Shown one piece after another: positions 34,878-42,851 of a stretch of 45,119 nt of DNA. Position 1 is the stretch's first letter. Every line of letters begins with the position of its first letter. The notes below the pieces were generated by a model. It made no database searches, had not been told where the DNA came from, and was given only the letters and a program-made list of their open reading frames with translations. This DNA comes from Polyangiaceae bacterium. Its GTDB lineage: Bacteria; Myxococcota_A; Polyangia; Polyangiales; Polyangiaceae. Made by a program: the position numbers and the translations under genes. The DNA lies in assembly GCA_029261965.1 (NCBI GenBank), contig JAJDAH010000345.1, positions 1 to 45,119 on the forward strand, in the 5' to 3' direction.

Positions 34878-35734
34878 GACAATGGCTAGTCCTGGCAGCG
34901 CTCTTTGGTGCTTTCGGGTGTGGGTCGGGCGGCGCTGACGACCAGGCCGGCACTGGTGGGGCGGGCGGAACCGGCGGCGGAGGGACCGGCGGCGGCGCGG
35001 GCACGCCGGTCATCGGAGAATGTCCGCCTGTGGCGTCACCGGGCGCCCTCGACAATGTCACCGGTAAGTGGGCGTACCTCGAACGATTCGCCCAGTTGGC
35101 GCAGGCCCCGGCGTTTCCCGATCCCCTTCCCCAGACCATCGTGTTCGTCGAGCTGCTCGACATTTCGGGCGCGCCGAATGCGCTCGTGGTCGAAGGCGAG
35201 TATTGCCGTCACCTGGTCCAAGATCGTCAGTCGCTGGTGACGACTGTGATCCCGCAGGCGTACATCGACTCGCTACCGGACTTCACGCGACCGGCGACGT
35301 TCACCGTCGGCTCGGACGGGGTCGGGACGCTCAGCTTTCCGACATTTTTCGAGGTGTTCGGTGCGACGCTCACCGATCTCGAGAACGAGGCGCTTCCGAC
35401 GGAGCCCGCCGATCCAAGGGTGGTCGATCAGGACAACGACATGCAGCCTGGAGTCACGATTCGGCTGACCGGTCTCGTGGACGGCGAAATCTACGTGACG
35501 AGCCGAAAAACGACTGGATTCGACGCCATCGCGGTCAGCGCCGACCGGTTCGAAGGTCTTTCCCAGTCCGGACAGATGCAAACCATCCTCGCCACCGATC
35601 CGCCGTCGATCAAGGACCTCTCACCCACTTCGGTCCGGGACCCGGACGAGTGCGAGACGACGGCGACGCTGGTCCGGGTGGACGCGAACGCCGACTGCGA
35701 CATGATCAACGCCCAGTTCGATTCACTTTTCTGA
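34874..35734 (+). CDS. Lipoprotein coupled to the FadL-like protein
   Basis: A 286-residue lipoprotein. It has a short signal peptide with Cys16 (LAALFGAFGC; residue -3 is Ala, atypical), then a GTGGAGGTGGGGTGG linker typical of Polyangia lipoproteins, and a folded domain from about residue 48. The domain starts VIGECPPVASPGALDNVTGK and has Cys pairs around residues 49, 110, 262 and 274. It contains WAYLERFAQLAQAPAFPDPL and reads as a beta-rich unknown fold. The ATG overlaps the OMP stop (ATGA), so the two products are likely partners at the outer membrane. No family could be named. Confidence 0.8.
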   Translation: MRQWLVLAALFGAFGCGSGGADDQAGTGGAGGTGGGGTGGGAGTPVIGECPPVASPGALDNVTGKWAYLERFAQLAQAPAFPDPLPQTIVFVELLDISGAPNALVVEGEYCRHLVQDRQSLVTTVIPQAYIDSLPDFTRPATFTVGSDGVGTLSFPTFFEVFGATLTDLENEALPTEPADPRVVDQDNDMQPGVTIRLTGLVDGEIYVTSRKTTGFDAIAVSADRFEGLSQSGQMQTILATDPPSIKDLSPTSVRDPDECETTATLVRVDANADCDMINAQFDSLF

Positions 35735-35772
35735 AGCCAGCTCGAGCCACCTGGCCAAACGGCGACTGAAAG

Positions 35773-36480
35773 ATGACCGCGCCAGTCTTCGAATGCCGCG
35801 ACGTCGCGGCGGGCCACCGTACGGAGGGTGGCGGCAGCAAGACGGTGCTCGAATCGGTCAACTTCGTGGTCGACGAAGCCGAGGCGGTTGCCATCGTTGG
35901 AGCCTCCGGATCCGGCAAGTCCACGCTCGTGCGGCTGCTGAACCGGTTCGACGATCCGGTGCGAGGCACGGTGTCGTTCCGGGGTCGACCCATCCAGGAC
36001 TACGACCCGCTCGAAATCCGGCGCAAGGTCGCGCTCGTGCTCCAGACCCCCGTCATGTTCGATGGCACCGTTCGGGACAACCTCTCGATGGGCCCCGCTG
36101 GCGTCACGCCGCCCACCGAAGCGGCGATGCGAGAGCTGCTCGAAGAGGTCGGACTCGCAACGTCGCTGCTGGATCACAGCGCCGAACAACTCAGCGGCGG
36201 AGAGAAGCAACGCATCGCCATCGCGAGGGCGTTGGCGGGTGAGCCCGACGCCATCGTTCTCGACGAGCCGACGAGCGCCCTCGATCCGAAAACGGCGGCG
36301 CTCGTCGCGAAGATCCTGAACGACCTTCGCTCCTCCCGTCAGCTGACCCTGGTGTTCATCACTCACGCACGAGAGTTGCTCGCCCTCGTGGCCGGGCGAA
36401 GATTCCTAGTGCACGACGGCCGAGTAGACGTCGACGTGTCCCCCGAACGAATCGAAAAATTCCTCGAGGCGGGCGAATGA
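35773..36480 (+). CDS. fetA: FetA/YbbL-like ABC ATPase (iron exporter)
   Basis: A 235-residue ABC ATPase. Walker A GASGSGKST is at about residues 43-51, Q-loop VLQTPVMFDGT at about 92, signature LSGGEKQRIAIARAL at about 140, Walker B IVLDEPTSALD at about 161, and H-loop FITHARE at about 195. It is coupled to a UPF0014-type permease behind it (ATGA), which is the diagnostic arrangement of FetAB, reported in E. coli to export iron and protect from oxidative stress. The name is by context; the ATPase alone would only be called ABC. No Fur-box-like site was found in the 38 bp upstream. Confidence 0.87.
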   Translation: MTAPVFECRDVAAGHRTEGGGSKTVLESVNFVVDEAEAVAIVGASGSGKSTLVRLLNRFDDPVRGTVSFRGRPIQDYDPLEIRRKVALVLQTPVMFDGTVRDNLSMGPAGVTPPTEAAMRELLEEVGLATSLLDHSAEQLSGGEKQRIAIARALAGEPDAIVLDEPTSALDPKTAALVAKILNDLRSSRQLTLVFITHARELLALVAGRRFLVHDGRVDVDVSPERIEKFLEAGE

Positions 36481-37295
36481 AAGAAATCGTCGACATCGAG
36501 TGGTGGCGCCTCGGCCTGTCGGCGCTGGCCGTCGTCGTCCTGATTGCGCTTTCCCGGATCATTCGGCTGAATCTCGAACGAAGCCTCGCCATATCGGCAC
36601 TTCGCGGAACGGTGCAGCTACTCGCCATCGGGTACGTGCTGACGGCGATTTTCTCGATAAAACACCCGGGCCTGGTCCTCGGCACGCTTTTGATCATGCT
36701 GACCGTGGCTGCGTGGACCGCGGCGAGCCGACTGCCTCGCCGACTGCCTGGGATGACGTTTTTTGCCTCGGGGGCGCTCGTCGTCGGCATGTCCATCAGT
36801 CTGTTTTTCATGACGGAAGTCGTCATCGGGGTCGAGCCCTGGTGGGATCCGCAGCACCTCATCCCACTCGGCGGCATGCTGCTCGGCAACGCGATGAACG
36901 CCGCTTCGCTCGGGGGGGATCGATTTCAAGAAGAGCTTCGCAGCCGACGAGGAGAAATCGAAACCATGCTCGCGCTCGGGTTCAGTGGCCCAGCCGCTCT
37001 GCACCCCCCGCTGAGCCGTAGCTTGCGCGCCGCCATGATCCCCACCATCAACGCGTTCATGGTCGCGGGTCTCGTGCAGCTTCCGGGCATGATGACGGGA
37101 CAGATCTTGAGCGGTGTCGACCCCCTCATCGCGGTGAAATATCAGATTCTGATTTTCATCATGCTCATGCTCTCCACGACCACGAGCACCTGGCTTTTTC
37201 TGTTGTTGGTGCGAGGACGCTACATCACGCCGGCCCACCAATTCAGAACCGAGCTGACGATGGGTACCTACTCGCCTAGTAGACGTCGCAAGTAG
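36477..37295 (+). CDS. fetB: FetB/YbbM-like (UPF0014) iron-export permease
   Basis: A 272-residue membrane protein of the UPF0014/FetB family. Family-like blocks are LERSLAISALRGTVQLLAIG (about residues 37-56), MLLGNAMNAASLGGDRF (about 135) and LPGMMTGQILSGVDPLIAVK (about 201), with some seven hydrophobic segments. Its start is coupled to the ATPase gene. Expected role: with the ATPase, export of Fe(II) from the cytoplasm. The last 28 nt overlap the tail of the convergent lactone oxidase gene, so the two transcripts are complementary there and could affect each other's 3' ends. Confidence 0.89.
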   Translation: MKEIVDIEWWRLGLSALAVVVLIALSRIIRLNLERSLAISALRGTVQLLAIGYVLTAIFSIKHPGLVLGTLLIMLTVAAWTAASRLPRRLPGMTFFASGALVVGMSISLFFMTEVVIGVEPWWDPQHLIPLGGMLLGNAMNAASLGGDRFQEELRSRRGEIETMLALGFSGPAALHPPLSRSLRAAMIPTINAFMVAGLVQLPGMMTGQILSGVDPLIAVKYQILIFIMLMLSTTTSTWLFLLLVRGRYITPAHQFRTELTMGTYSPSRRRK

Positions 37296-38449
37296 TCGTT
37301 GAGGAAAATCCCCGTCGGATCGAGCTCACGACGAAGCGCAACGAAGTCTCCGAACCTCGGATACAGATCGGCGAGATCTTCGGGGCCGAGCGTATGAAGC
37401 TTGGCCCAATGGGGACGCCCGGCGTGATTCCGGAACACGGCTTCGACGTCTGCAAAAAACGGTCGGTACTCGACGTCCGCGTCCTGATGGGCGCTGATGG
37501 CCACCACGTCGCATTCGAACGCCGGGCTCAGCCAGATGTCATCGGCGGCGACCGTGCGATATTCGATCGGCCATCCGACGTCGGGGTGCTTCTTCTGCAT
37601 GCAGGCGCGGAGCTCGGAGAAGCATTCGGGGCCCTTCTCTGCTTCGACGGCGTACTCGATTTCGTTGAAGACGAGCTCGCGCTCGGTAGGGAAAATCACG
37701 TGACTGTGATCGATACGCTCGCCCCCGACGTTCTCGAGGGGATCGGGATCGACCTCGGTCGGATCGAGCGCCTTGAGCTCGACCCGATCCCGTCCTGGCC
37801 ACCAAAAAAATTCGAGATGACGATGTTTGGCGGTGAGATCGGCGAGATCGGCGAGCGCCTCGGCAACGCCGACCTTCCAGATCCGTTCGTGAAGCCGATA
37901 GGCCGGCACGACGCTCAGGGCGAGCTCGGTGAGCACCCCCAACGCCCCGAGCGACAGCTGTACGGCGCCGTGAATGTCAGGGGTATCCTGACGCGAGGAT
38001 TCAAAAATTTCGCCCGAGGCGCCGACCAGACGAGCCGCCTGGAGCTGGGTCGACAGACTGCCGAGGGTACTGCCAGTCCCGTGGGTTCCCGTCGAAACGG
38101 CGCCACCGATCGCTTGCACGTCCACGTCGCCCTGGTTCTCGAGCGCGAGCCCCGCCGCGCGAAGAGGCTCTCCCATGTCGCGGATTCGTGTGCCTGCCAA
38201 CACACGCGCCGACATCGACCTTGCATCGGCGTTGATCACGCCGGAGAGACCTTCCAGGGACAAAAGCACCCCCTCCGTGCTCACCAGAGGCGTGAAGGAG
38301 TGTCCGGCACCGACCGGGCGAACGCAGCCACCCGCGGCTCGAACATCGCGAACTATCGTCACGATCTCGGCCTCGCTAGACGGCGCTCGAACCGTCGCGC
38401 GAGGGGCGCTGACGGTGCCCGACCAATTCTTCCAGCCCACGGCGCCCAT
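37268..38449 (-). CDS. FAD-linked sugar-lactone oxidase (D-arabinono-1,4-lactone/L-gulonolactone type)
   Basis: A 393-residue VAO-family flavoprotein. The FAD segment VRPVGAGHSFTPL (about residues 43-55) contains His50, the usual covalent flavin ligand; it is followed by GGAVSTGTHGTGS (about 115-127). The C-terminal block HWAKLH (about 347-352) is diagnostic for aldonolactone oxidases, and DPTGIFLNDYLRRLL ends the protein. Likely reaction: oxidation of an aldono-lactone with O2, giving H2O2. The ATG at 38449 is preferred over the GTG at 38464; no strong Shine-Dalgarno sequence is seen. The protein is apparently cytoplasmic. It shares a 183-bp regulatory gap with the divergent kinase gene. The SMP-30-type lactonase at 8183 is far away, so I do not link them. 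Confidence 0.88.
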   Translation of the reverse strand: MGAVGWKNWSGTVSAPRATVRAPSSEAEIVTIVRDVRAAGGCVRPVGAGHSFTPLVSTEGVLLSLEGLSGVINADARSMSARVLAGTRIRDMGEPLRAAGLALENQGDVDVQAIGGAVSTGTHGTGSTLGSLSTQLQAARLVGASGEIFESSRQDTPDIHGAVQLSLGALGVLTELALSVVPAYRLHERIWKVGVAEALADLADLTAKHRHLEFFWWPGRDRVELKALDPTEVDPDPLENVGGERIDHSHVIFPTERELVFNEIEYAVEAEKGPECFSELRACMQKKHPDVGWPIEYRTVAADDIWLSPAFECDVVAISAHQDADVEYRPFFADVEAVFRNHAGRPHWAKLHTLGPEDLADLYPRFGDFVALRRELDPTGIFLNDYLRRLLGE

Positions 38450-38480
38450 TCTAACCCGACCCACCGCTCACACTTGCGCA

Positions 38481-38501
38481 CCGAAGTGGATGTAACTTCG
38501 G
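38481..38501. promoter_or_regulatory. Perfect inverted repeat in the lactone oxidase/kinase divergent gap
   Basis: CCGAAGT (38481-38487), seven-base spacer GGATGTA, ACTTCGG (38495-38501). It sits between divergent starts at 38449 and 38632. It could be an operator for either gene, or a hairpin in one leader. Confidence 0.4.
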
Positions 38502-38631
38502 CGAAACCCGCGCGTATTCGCACGGGGAGGATGGAAATGCGGAATGGGGACGGAACTGGGGCCTCCGCGGCCCGAGAACTCGAGCCGTGCCGCCCTCCGT
38601 CGGGCTAAAACACGCATCGAGGGATACTGCC

Positions 38632-40623
38632 ATGTCGACGATCAAGTCTGGGAATACACCGCCCGGGGAGGCGCGGCGCCCGCCGCCGGGCATGACGCCA
38701 CCGGTCCCCACCCATGCCTCGGCGCCCACCATCGAGGCCGAGCATTACCAGACTCTCGCTCACGCACCGAAGTCCGAAGGCTTGGTCGATGCCACACCAG
38801 CCTCGCTCCGCCATACCGACTTCAACGCGCGATACGAGCACCGCGGAGTGCTCGGCGAGGGGGGGATGGGAGAGGTCCGGCTCTGCAAAGACCACGTCAT
38901 CGGGCGCGAGATCGCGCTGAAGGTTTCTCTCCCGGGCATCGGCTCGCGCTCGGACATGGGGGCGCGCTTCATCCGCGAGGCTCGGGTCCAGGGTCAGCTC
39001 GAGCACCCCAGCATCGTTCCCGTGCACGATCTCGGCGTCGCTCCCGACGGCTCGCAGTACTTCACGATGAAACGAATCGCCGGGCTCACGCTCGAGCAGA
39101 TCATCGAAATCCGCAAGGACGACAACAACGCCCTACACGAAGAGTACTCTCGGCGGAGGCTTTTGACCGCGTTCAGTCAGGCCTGTCTCGCCATCGCTTT
39201 CGCACACAAAAAAGGCGTCGTTCACCGCGACCTGAAACCCGCAAACATCATGCTCGGAGAGTTCGGCGAAGTGAACGTTCTCGACTGGGGCGTCGCCAGG
39301 GTGCGTGGGGCGGACGACCCGAATGCCAGCATCGACATGAACCTGCCCGACGACACCGCGCAGGCGAAGACCATGGACGGCTCGATCATGGGCACGCCGG
39401 GATACATTGCGCCCGAGCAAGCGAGGGGGGATCTCGCCGACGTCGACGACCGGAGCGACGTTTACGCTCTCGGTGCGATTCTGTTCGAGCTCTTGACCCT
39501 CGAGCCCCTGATCGCGCGGGACAAAGTACAGGCTATGCTCTTGTCCGCGATTTCCGGCGCCGACGCCCGGCCATCGGTCAGATGCCCAAAGCTCGAAGTC
39601 CCCGTCGAGCTCGAGGAAATCTGCGTTCGGGCCACCGCCACGGACAAGGCGGACCGCTACGAAACGCCCCGCGAGCTGCACGAGGCCATCGAACGATTCC
39701 TCGACGGCGATCGTGACCTGGCCCGGCGCCGCGAGCTCGCCGAACAACACACGAAAAATGCCGAAGCGGCGGCTGAGTACATCTCGGGTCCCGGTGGAGA
39801 CCTGGCTCGAGCACGCGCCATCCACGAGCTCCAATCGGCCTTGGCGCTCGACCCGGGCAACCAAAAGGCCGTTCAAACGATGATGAAGGTGCTCGGCGAG
39901 ACACTCCAAGAGATCCCACCCGAAGCGGAAAAGGAGCTCGACGACGCCCTCGTCCGTCGCCGAAGGATCAACTCGCGACTGGCAACCGGCGCGTACATCA
40001 GCTGCCTGGTCGTGTTCCCCTACGTATTCTGGGCTGGGCTCAAGAGCCCGCTGGCCGCCGTGTCCTTTGCCATGCTCATCGCGGTAGCGGGGGGCTACAC
40101 CGCTTGGACGGGCTTCGGCAACACGAGATTCAACCGGTCGGTGCAGCTCGGCGCCGCGTTCGTCGCATTCGCCGTCGTGCTCATGGCCGGTACGTTGTTC
40201 GGGCCTCTGATCTTCACGCCAGCCTTCGCGACCGCGACCGTACTGGTGTTCATCGTGCAAATGCGCGCTGATCGCTTCCTGCAGTTGGTGGCCCTATGCG
40301 CCGGGATTCTCGTCGTCGTCGTCCCCGCGCTGCTGCAGGTCACGGGCGTTCTCCCGGCACCTTACGCCTTCCAGAACGGCAACATGATCGTGCTACCCGG
40401 AGTGACGAACCTTGCCGAGGCGCCGGCTCTCACGTTTTTGATTCTGACGAGCGCGCAAACGCTCATCATTCCGGCGTTCATGGTCGGCCGCGCGGTCACC
40501 TCCCTCACCGAAGCGGAGCGCCGTCTATTCCTCCACGCCTACAACATGCGCCACCTCGTGCCCGACGAAGCCACCACGGGCAGCGTTTCGCTTCCACCAG
40601 CGGCTCTCACGAGCAGGAACTGA
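38632..40623 (+). CDS. Ser/Thr protein kinase with polytopic C-terminus
   Basis: A 663-residue kinase from the ATG at 38632, with GAGGG about 8 nt upstream. The kinase domain spans about residues 64-361: glycine loop GVLGEGGMGEV, Lys in IALKVS, catalytic loop VHRDLKPANIM (about 197), DWG instead of DFG (VLDWGVARV, about 217) and GTPGYIAPEQARGD (about 258). A short helical linker (about 375-445) rich in Ala/Glu follows, with AIHELQSALALDPGNQKAVQ resembling a TPR. Then come at least five or six membrane segments (about 450-620). DWG instead of DFG is seen in some bacterial kinases and still keeps the metal-binding Asp. This is a membrane-anchored signalling kinase with a cytoplasmic catalytic domain. 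The D-threonine-aldolase-like gene starts 11 nt after its stop. Confidence 0.92.
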   Translation: MSTIKSGNTPPGEARRPPPGMTPPVPTHASAPTIEAEHYQTLAHAPKSEGLVDATPASLRHTDFNARYEHRGVLGEGGMGEVRLCKDHVIGREIALKVSLPGIGSRSDMGARFIREARVQGQLEHPSIVPVHDLGVAPDGSQYFTMKRIAGLTLEQIIEIRKDDNNALHEEYSRRRLLTAFSQACLAIAFAHKKGVVHRDLKPANIMLGEFGEVNVLDWGVARVRGADDPNASIDMNLPDDTAQAKTMDGSIMGTPGYIAPEQARGDLADVDDRSDVYALGAILFELLTLEPLIARDKVQAMLLSAISGADARPSVRCPKLEVPVELEEICVRATATDKADRYETPRELHEAIERFLDGDRDLARRRELAEQHTKNAEAAAEYISGPGGDLARARAIHELQSALALDPGNQKAVQTMMKVLGETLQEIPPEAEKELDDALVRRRRINSRLATGAYISCLVVFPYVFWAGLKSPLAAVSFAMLIAVAGGYTAWTGFGNTRFNRSVQLGAAFVAFAVVLMAGTLFGPLIFTPAFATATVLVFIVQMRADRFLQLVALCAGILVVVVPALLQVTGVLPAPYAFQNGNMIVLPGVTNLAEAPALTFLILTSAQTLIIPAFMVGRAVTSLTEAERRLFLHAYNMRHLVPDEATTGSVSLPPAALTSRN

Positions 40624-40634
40624 CGGCTCTCACG

Positions 40635-41627
40635 ATGAATCTGCACGATCTTCAAACTCCGGCGTTGCTCATCGACGCCGGTGCGCTCGAGCACAACCTG
40701 AAGACGATGAGCGCTGCGCTTCCGGGCCCGAAGCTCCGGCCCCACGTCAAAGCGCACAAGTGCACCGAGCTGGCGAAACGGCAGGCGGCCCGAGGTCACC
40801 GGGGTTTCACGTGCGCCACACCGCTCGAGGTCGTCGGCATGGCAAAAGCCGGCCTCGGCGACGACCTGCTACTCGCGAACGAGTCTCTCGACCCCCGCCG
40901 ACTCGAAGCCATGGCCGAGTGCGAAGGGCGCGTCACCGTCGCCGTCGACTCGGAGGCCACCATCGAAGCCGCAGCGAGATGCGGCATCCACGAAGTGCTC
41001 GTCGACGTGAACGTGGGGCTGCCACGGTGCGGTTGCCCGCCAACGGACGCCGGCCGCCTCGCCGAGTCGGCGCGCCGTCAAGGGCTCCGGGTGCGTGGGG
41101 TGATGGGTTACGAGGGGCACCTGATGGCTGTCGCCGACCGAGAGACCCGTCAGGCCGGGGTGGAAGCGTCGATGAAGCAGCTCCTCGAAGCACACGCCCT
41201 GACTGGCGGCGACATCGTTTCCGCGGGCGGCACGGGGTCGTACGACATCAACCCGTGGGCGAACGAGATCCAGGCGGGGTCCTACGCGCTCATGGACACC
41301 GAGTACCAAAAGCTCGGCCTACCCTTCGAGCAAGCGCTCTTCGTCTACGCCACCGTGATCTCGAAGTGCCCGGGCTTCGCGGTCGGCGACTCTGGCCTGA
41401 AAGCCCTCGGCATGGACCACGGAAACCCCGACATGCTCGGCGCGACCGTGCTCTTCTGTTCGGACGAGCACATCACCTTCGTTCCAGAGGGGGATCTCGC
41501 GGTCGGCGACAGGGTCAGGGTAGTTCCTGGGCACGTGGATCCGACCATGGCGAAGCACGAGCGAGTGCACGTCGTCGAGGGTGAAACCGTGCTCGAAACG
41601 TGGCCTGTGGATCTGCGCGGCTGGTGA
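40635..41627 (+). CDS. D-threonine aldolase-like PLP enzyme (D-Ser/D-Thr metabolism)
   Basis: A 330-residue fold-III PLP enzyme (alanine racemase-like N-terminus). The PLP lysine is Lys39 in RPHVKAHK. GFTCATPLEVVGMAKAG and VDVNVGLPRCG follow. The metal motif is HVD (His300, Asp302) in VPGHVDPTMAKHERVHVV, the H-x-D form of bacterial D-threonine aldolase (fungal D-serine dehydratases have H-x-C). Likely reaction: D-Thr to Gly and acetaldehyde, or a related beta-hydroxy-D-amino acid cleavage. The start is ATG at 40635; the longer open frame before it runs through the kinase. It lies 11 nt behind the kinase and shares its strand, so they may be co-transcribed, although a functional link is not obvious. 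Confidence 0.88.
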   Translation: MNLHDLQTPALLIDAGALEHNLKTMSAALPGPKLRPHVKAHKCTELAKRQAARGHRGFTCATPLEVVGMAKAGLGDDLLLANESLDPRRLEAMAECEGRVTVAVDSEATIEAAARCGIHEVLVDVNVGLPRCGCPPTDAGRLAESARRQGLRVRGVMGYEGHLMAVADRETRQAGVEASMKQLLEAHALTGGDIVSAGGTGSYDINPWANEIQAGSYALMDTEYQKLGLPFEQALFVYATVISKCPGFAVGDSGLKALGMDHGNPDMLGATVLFCSDEHITFVPEGDLAVGDRVRVVPGHVDPTMAKHERVHVVEGETVLETWPVDLRGW

Positions 41628-41628
41628 T

Positions 41629-41646
41629 CGGCGCGCAAGTGCGCCG
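41629..41646 (+). terminator. Short GC-rich hairpin after the aldolase gene
   Basis: CGGCGC (41629-41634), GCAAGT loop, GCGCCG (41641-41646). It starts 1 nt after the aldolase stop and about 40 nt before the next lipoprotein start. No T tract follows, so it is a weak terminator candidate. Confidence 0.3.
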
Positions 41647-41687
41647 GAAGCCTGACGCCCACCACCCACAGTGCTATTTGCTCCAGC

Positions 41688-42161
41688 ATGAGCCTCGTCG
41701 CTCGAAACGTGGTGCCCGCCGCCGTGCTCTTCGCATCCCTCGCGTTTTTTGCGTCGTGCGGCAGCTCGGAGTTCGTCGTCGTCGACGCCGGCGCTGGCGG
41801 CACTGGCGGCAGCAGCGACGCCTCTTCGACCGGCGGCACCGGTGGGCAGTCCGGATCGGGCGGTACCGGGGCTTCCGGGGGATCCGGCGGCACCGGCGGC
41901 TCGCCGGGCTGCGTGGGGCTCGCCGCCTCTTGCGCGGTCGACGGCGTGCCGTGTTGCGGCGACTTCGTCTGCACCGACGGCACGTGTGAAACCCCCTTCT
42001 GCGGCGGAGAAGGGCTCGGGTGCTCTAGGGACCTTCCGTGCTGCTCGCAGTTTTTCTGCGAAGGAAACGCGTGCCGCTGCGGCGAAAACAACGATTCTTG
42101 CGACGAAGAGACACCGTGCTGCGCGGGGCTCTCGTGCCGCGCCGGTCGTTGCTCCCAGTAG
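41688..42161 (+). CDS. Cys-rich small lipoprotein with GTGG linker
   Basis: A 157-residue lipoprotein: a signal peptide ending in LAFFASC (Cys24), a Gly/Thr/Ser linker (about 37-73, GGTGGSSDASSTGGTGGQSG style), then a compact module with about 20 Cys. The Cys pattern repeats three times as C-x(5-6)-C-x(5)-CC-x(3)-F/SC-x(4)-C: DGVPCCGDFVCTDGTC, RDLPCCSQFFCEGNAC and EETPCCAGLSCRAGRC. It looks like a disulphide-knotted surface domain of Dickkopf or knottin type, inferred only by pattern. Expected outside the cytoplasm. The ATG has no good Shine-Dalgarno sequence. The stop is 2 nt before the likely start of the next gene. Confidence 0.8.
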   Translation: MSLVARNVVPAAVLFASLAFFASCGSSEFVVVDAGAGGTGGSSDASSTGGTGGQSGSGGTGASGGSGGTGGSPGCVGLAASCAVDGVPCCGDFVCTDGTCETPFCGGEGLGCSRDLPCCSQFFCEGNACRCGENNDSCDEETPCCAGLSCRAGRCSQ

Positions 42162-42163
42162 CC

Positions 42164-42733
42164 GTGGACGGCGAGCGCTATCTACGGTTCCGCTGCACGC
42201 AGTGCGGCGATTGCTGCCGCCAACACCGGGCACCCATCACCGACGCCGACGTACGCCGCCTCGCCGAGCACACCGGTCGCCCCCCCCAGAGCTTTCTCGA
42301 ATGGCTCGGCCCTGACGACATCGACATGACGGGCGAGCCCGAATCGTTCGTGACCCTGCGCGAAGGACGACGACTCATGACGCTCGCGTTCGAACGCGAA
42401 GGGTGCGTCTTCTTGCAAAACGACACATGCAGCGTGCACTCGGCGCGCCCCTCGGGCTGTCGAGCCTTCCCTTTCATGCCCGAGCTGGACGATCAGAAGA
42501 AGATCCGCCGCCTGTCGCTCCTTCACGAGAGCACGTGTCGCTACGAGCTCGACGGTTCCGTCGAACCGAGCGCCGTCGTGGATTCCTACACCACGCAGAC
42601 CACCGAGCTCGTCGCTTATGTGCAACGAGTCGGCGTGTGGAACCGTCGTCAGCGCCTGAGAAGGCATCTCAGACGCCTACCCGAGTCACAACAGGCGTAC
42701 CTGAGGTTCTTGGGTCTCGAAAGGACCGCCTGA
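42164..42733 (+). CDS. YkgJ-family Cys-cluster (Fe/Zn-binding) protein
   Basis: A 189-residue protein from the GTG at 42164. The N-terminal RFRCTQCGDCC and central CSVHSARPSGCRAFPF give the eight-residue Cys set (CxxCxxCC...C...RPxxCRxFPF) of the YkgJ/UPF0153 family, thought to bind iron or zinc. Family function is not established. The rest is helical and basic, ending LPESQQAYLRFLGLERTA. The frame is open further upstream, but that part lies antiparallel-free over the lipoprotein and looks non-native (poly-Arg). It starts 2 nt after the lipoprotein stop. A strong hairpin covers its stop codon. Confidence 0.85.
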   Translation: MDGERYLRFRCTQCGDCCRQHRAPITDADVRRLAEHTGRPPQSFLEWLGPDDIDMTGEPESFVTLREGRRLMTLAFEREGCVFLQNDTCSVHSARPSGCRAFPFMPELDDQKKIRRLSLLHESTCRYELDGSVEPSAVVDSYTTQTTELVAYVQRVGVWNRRQRLRRHLRRLPESQQAYLRFLGLERTA

Positions 42734-42763
42734 GCCCAACGCGCCTTCGCGTAAGGCTCAGGC
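42728..42763 (+). terminator. Strong hairpin over the end of the YkgJ gene
   Basis: GCCTGAGCC (42728-42736) pairs perfectly with GGCTCAGGC (42755-42763), and inside it ACGCG-cctt-CGCGT gives five more pairs. The YkgJ stop codon (42731-42733) lies within the first arm. It is followed by an AT-richer stretch without a clean T run. A second 7-bp stem (CTCGAAA/TTTCGAG, 42765-42786) comes just after it. Probably the end of the transcript. Confidence 0.6.
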
Positions 42764-42851
42764 TCTCGAAACGTTTGCTTTTCGAGCAGCGCTCGATCGG
42801 CGCGTGGCCGGTCCAGGCGCCTGTGATAAACTGGCGCCAAGGGGGTATCTG

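Noticed and set aside
40296-40634. N-terminal extension of the D-threonine aldolase-like gene
   Set aside because: It lies inside the kinase C-terminus in another frame. The PLP fold begins at MNLHDLQTP (40635).
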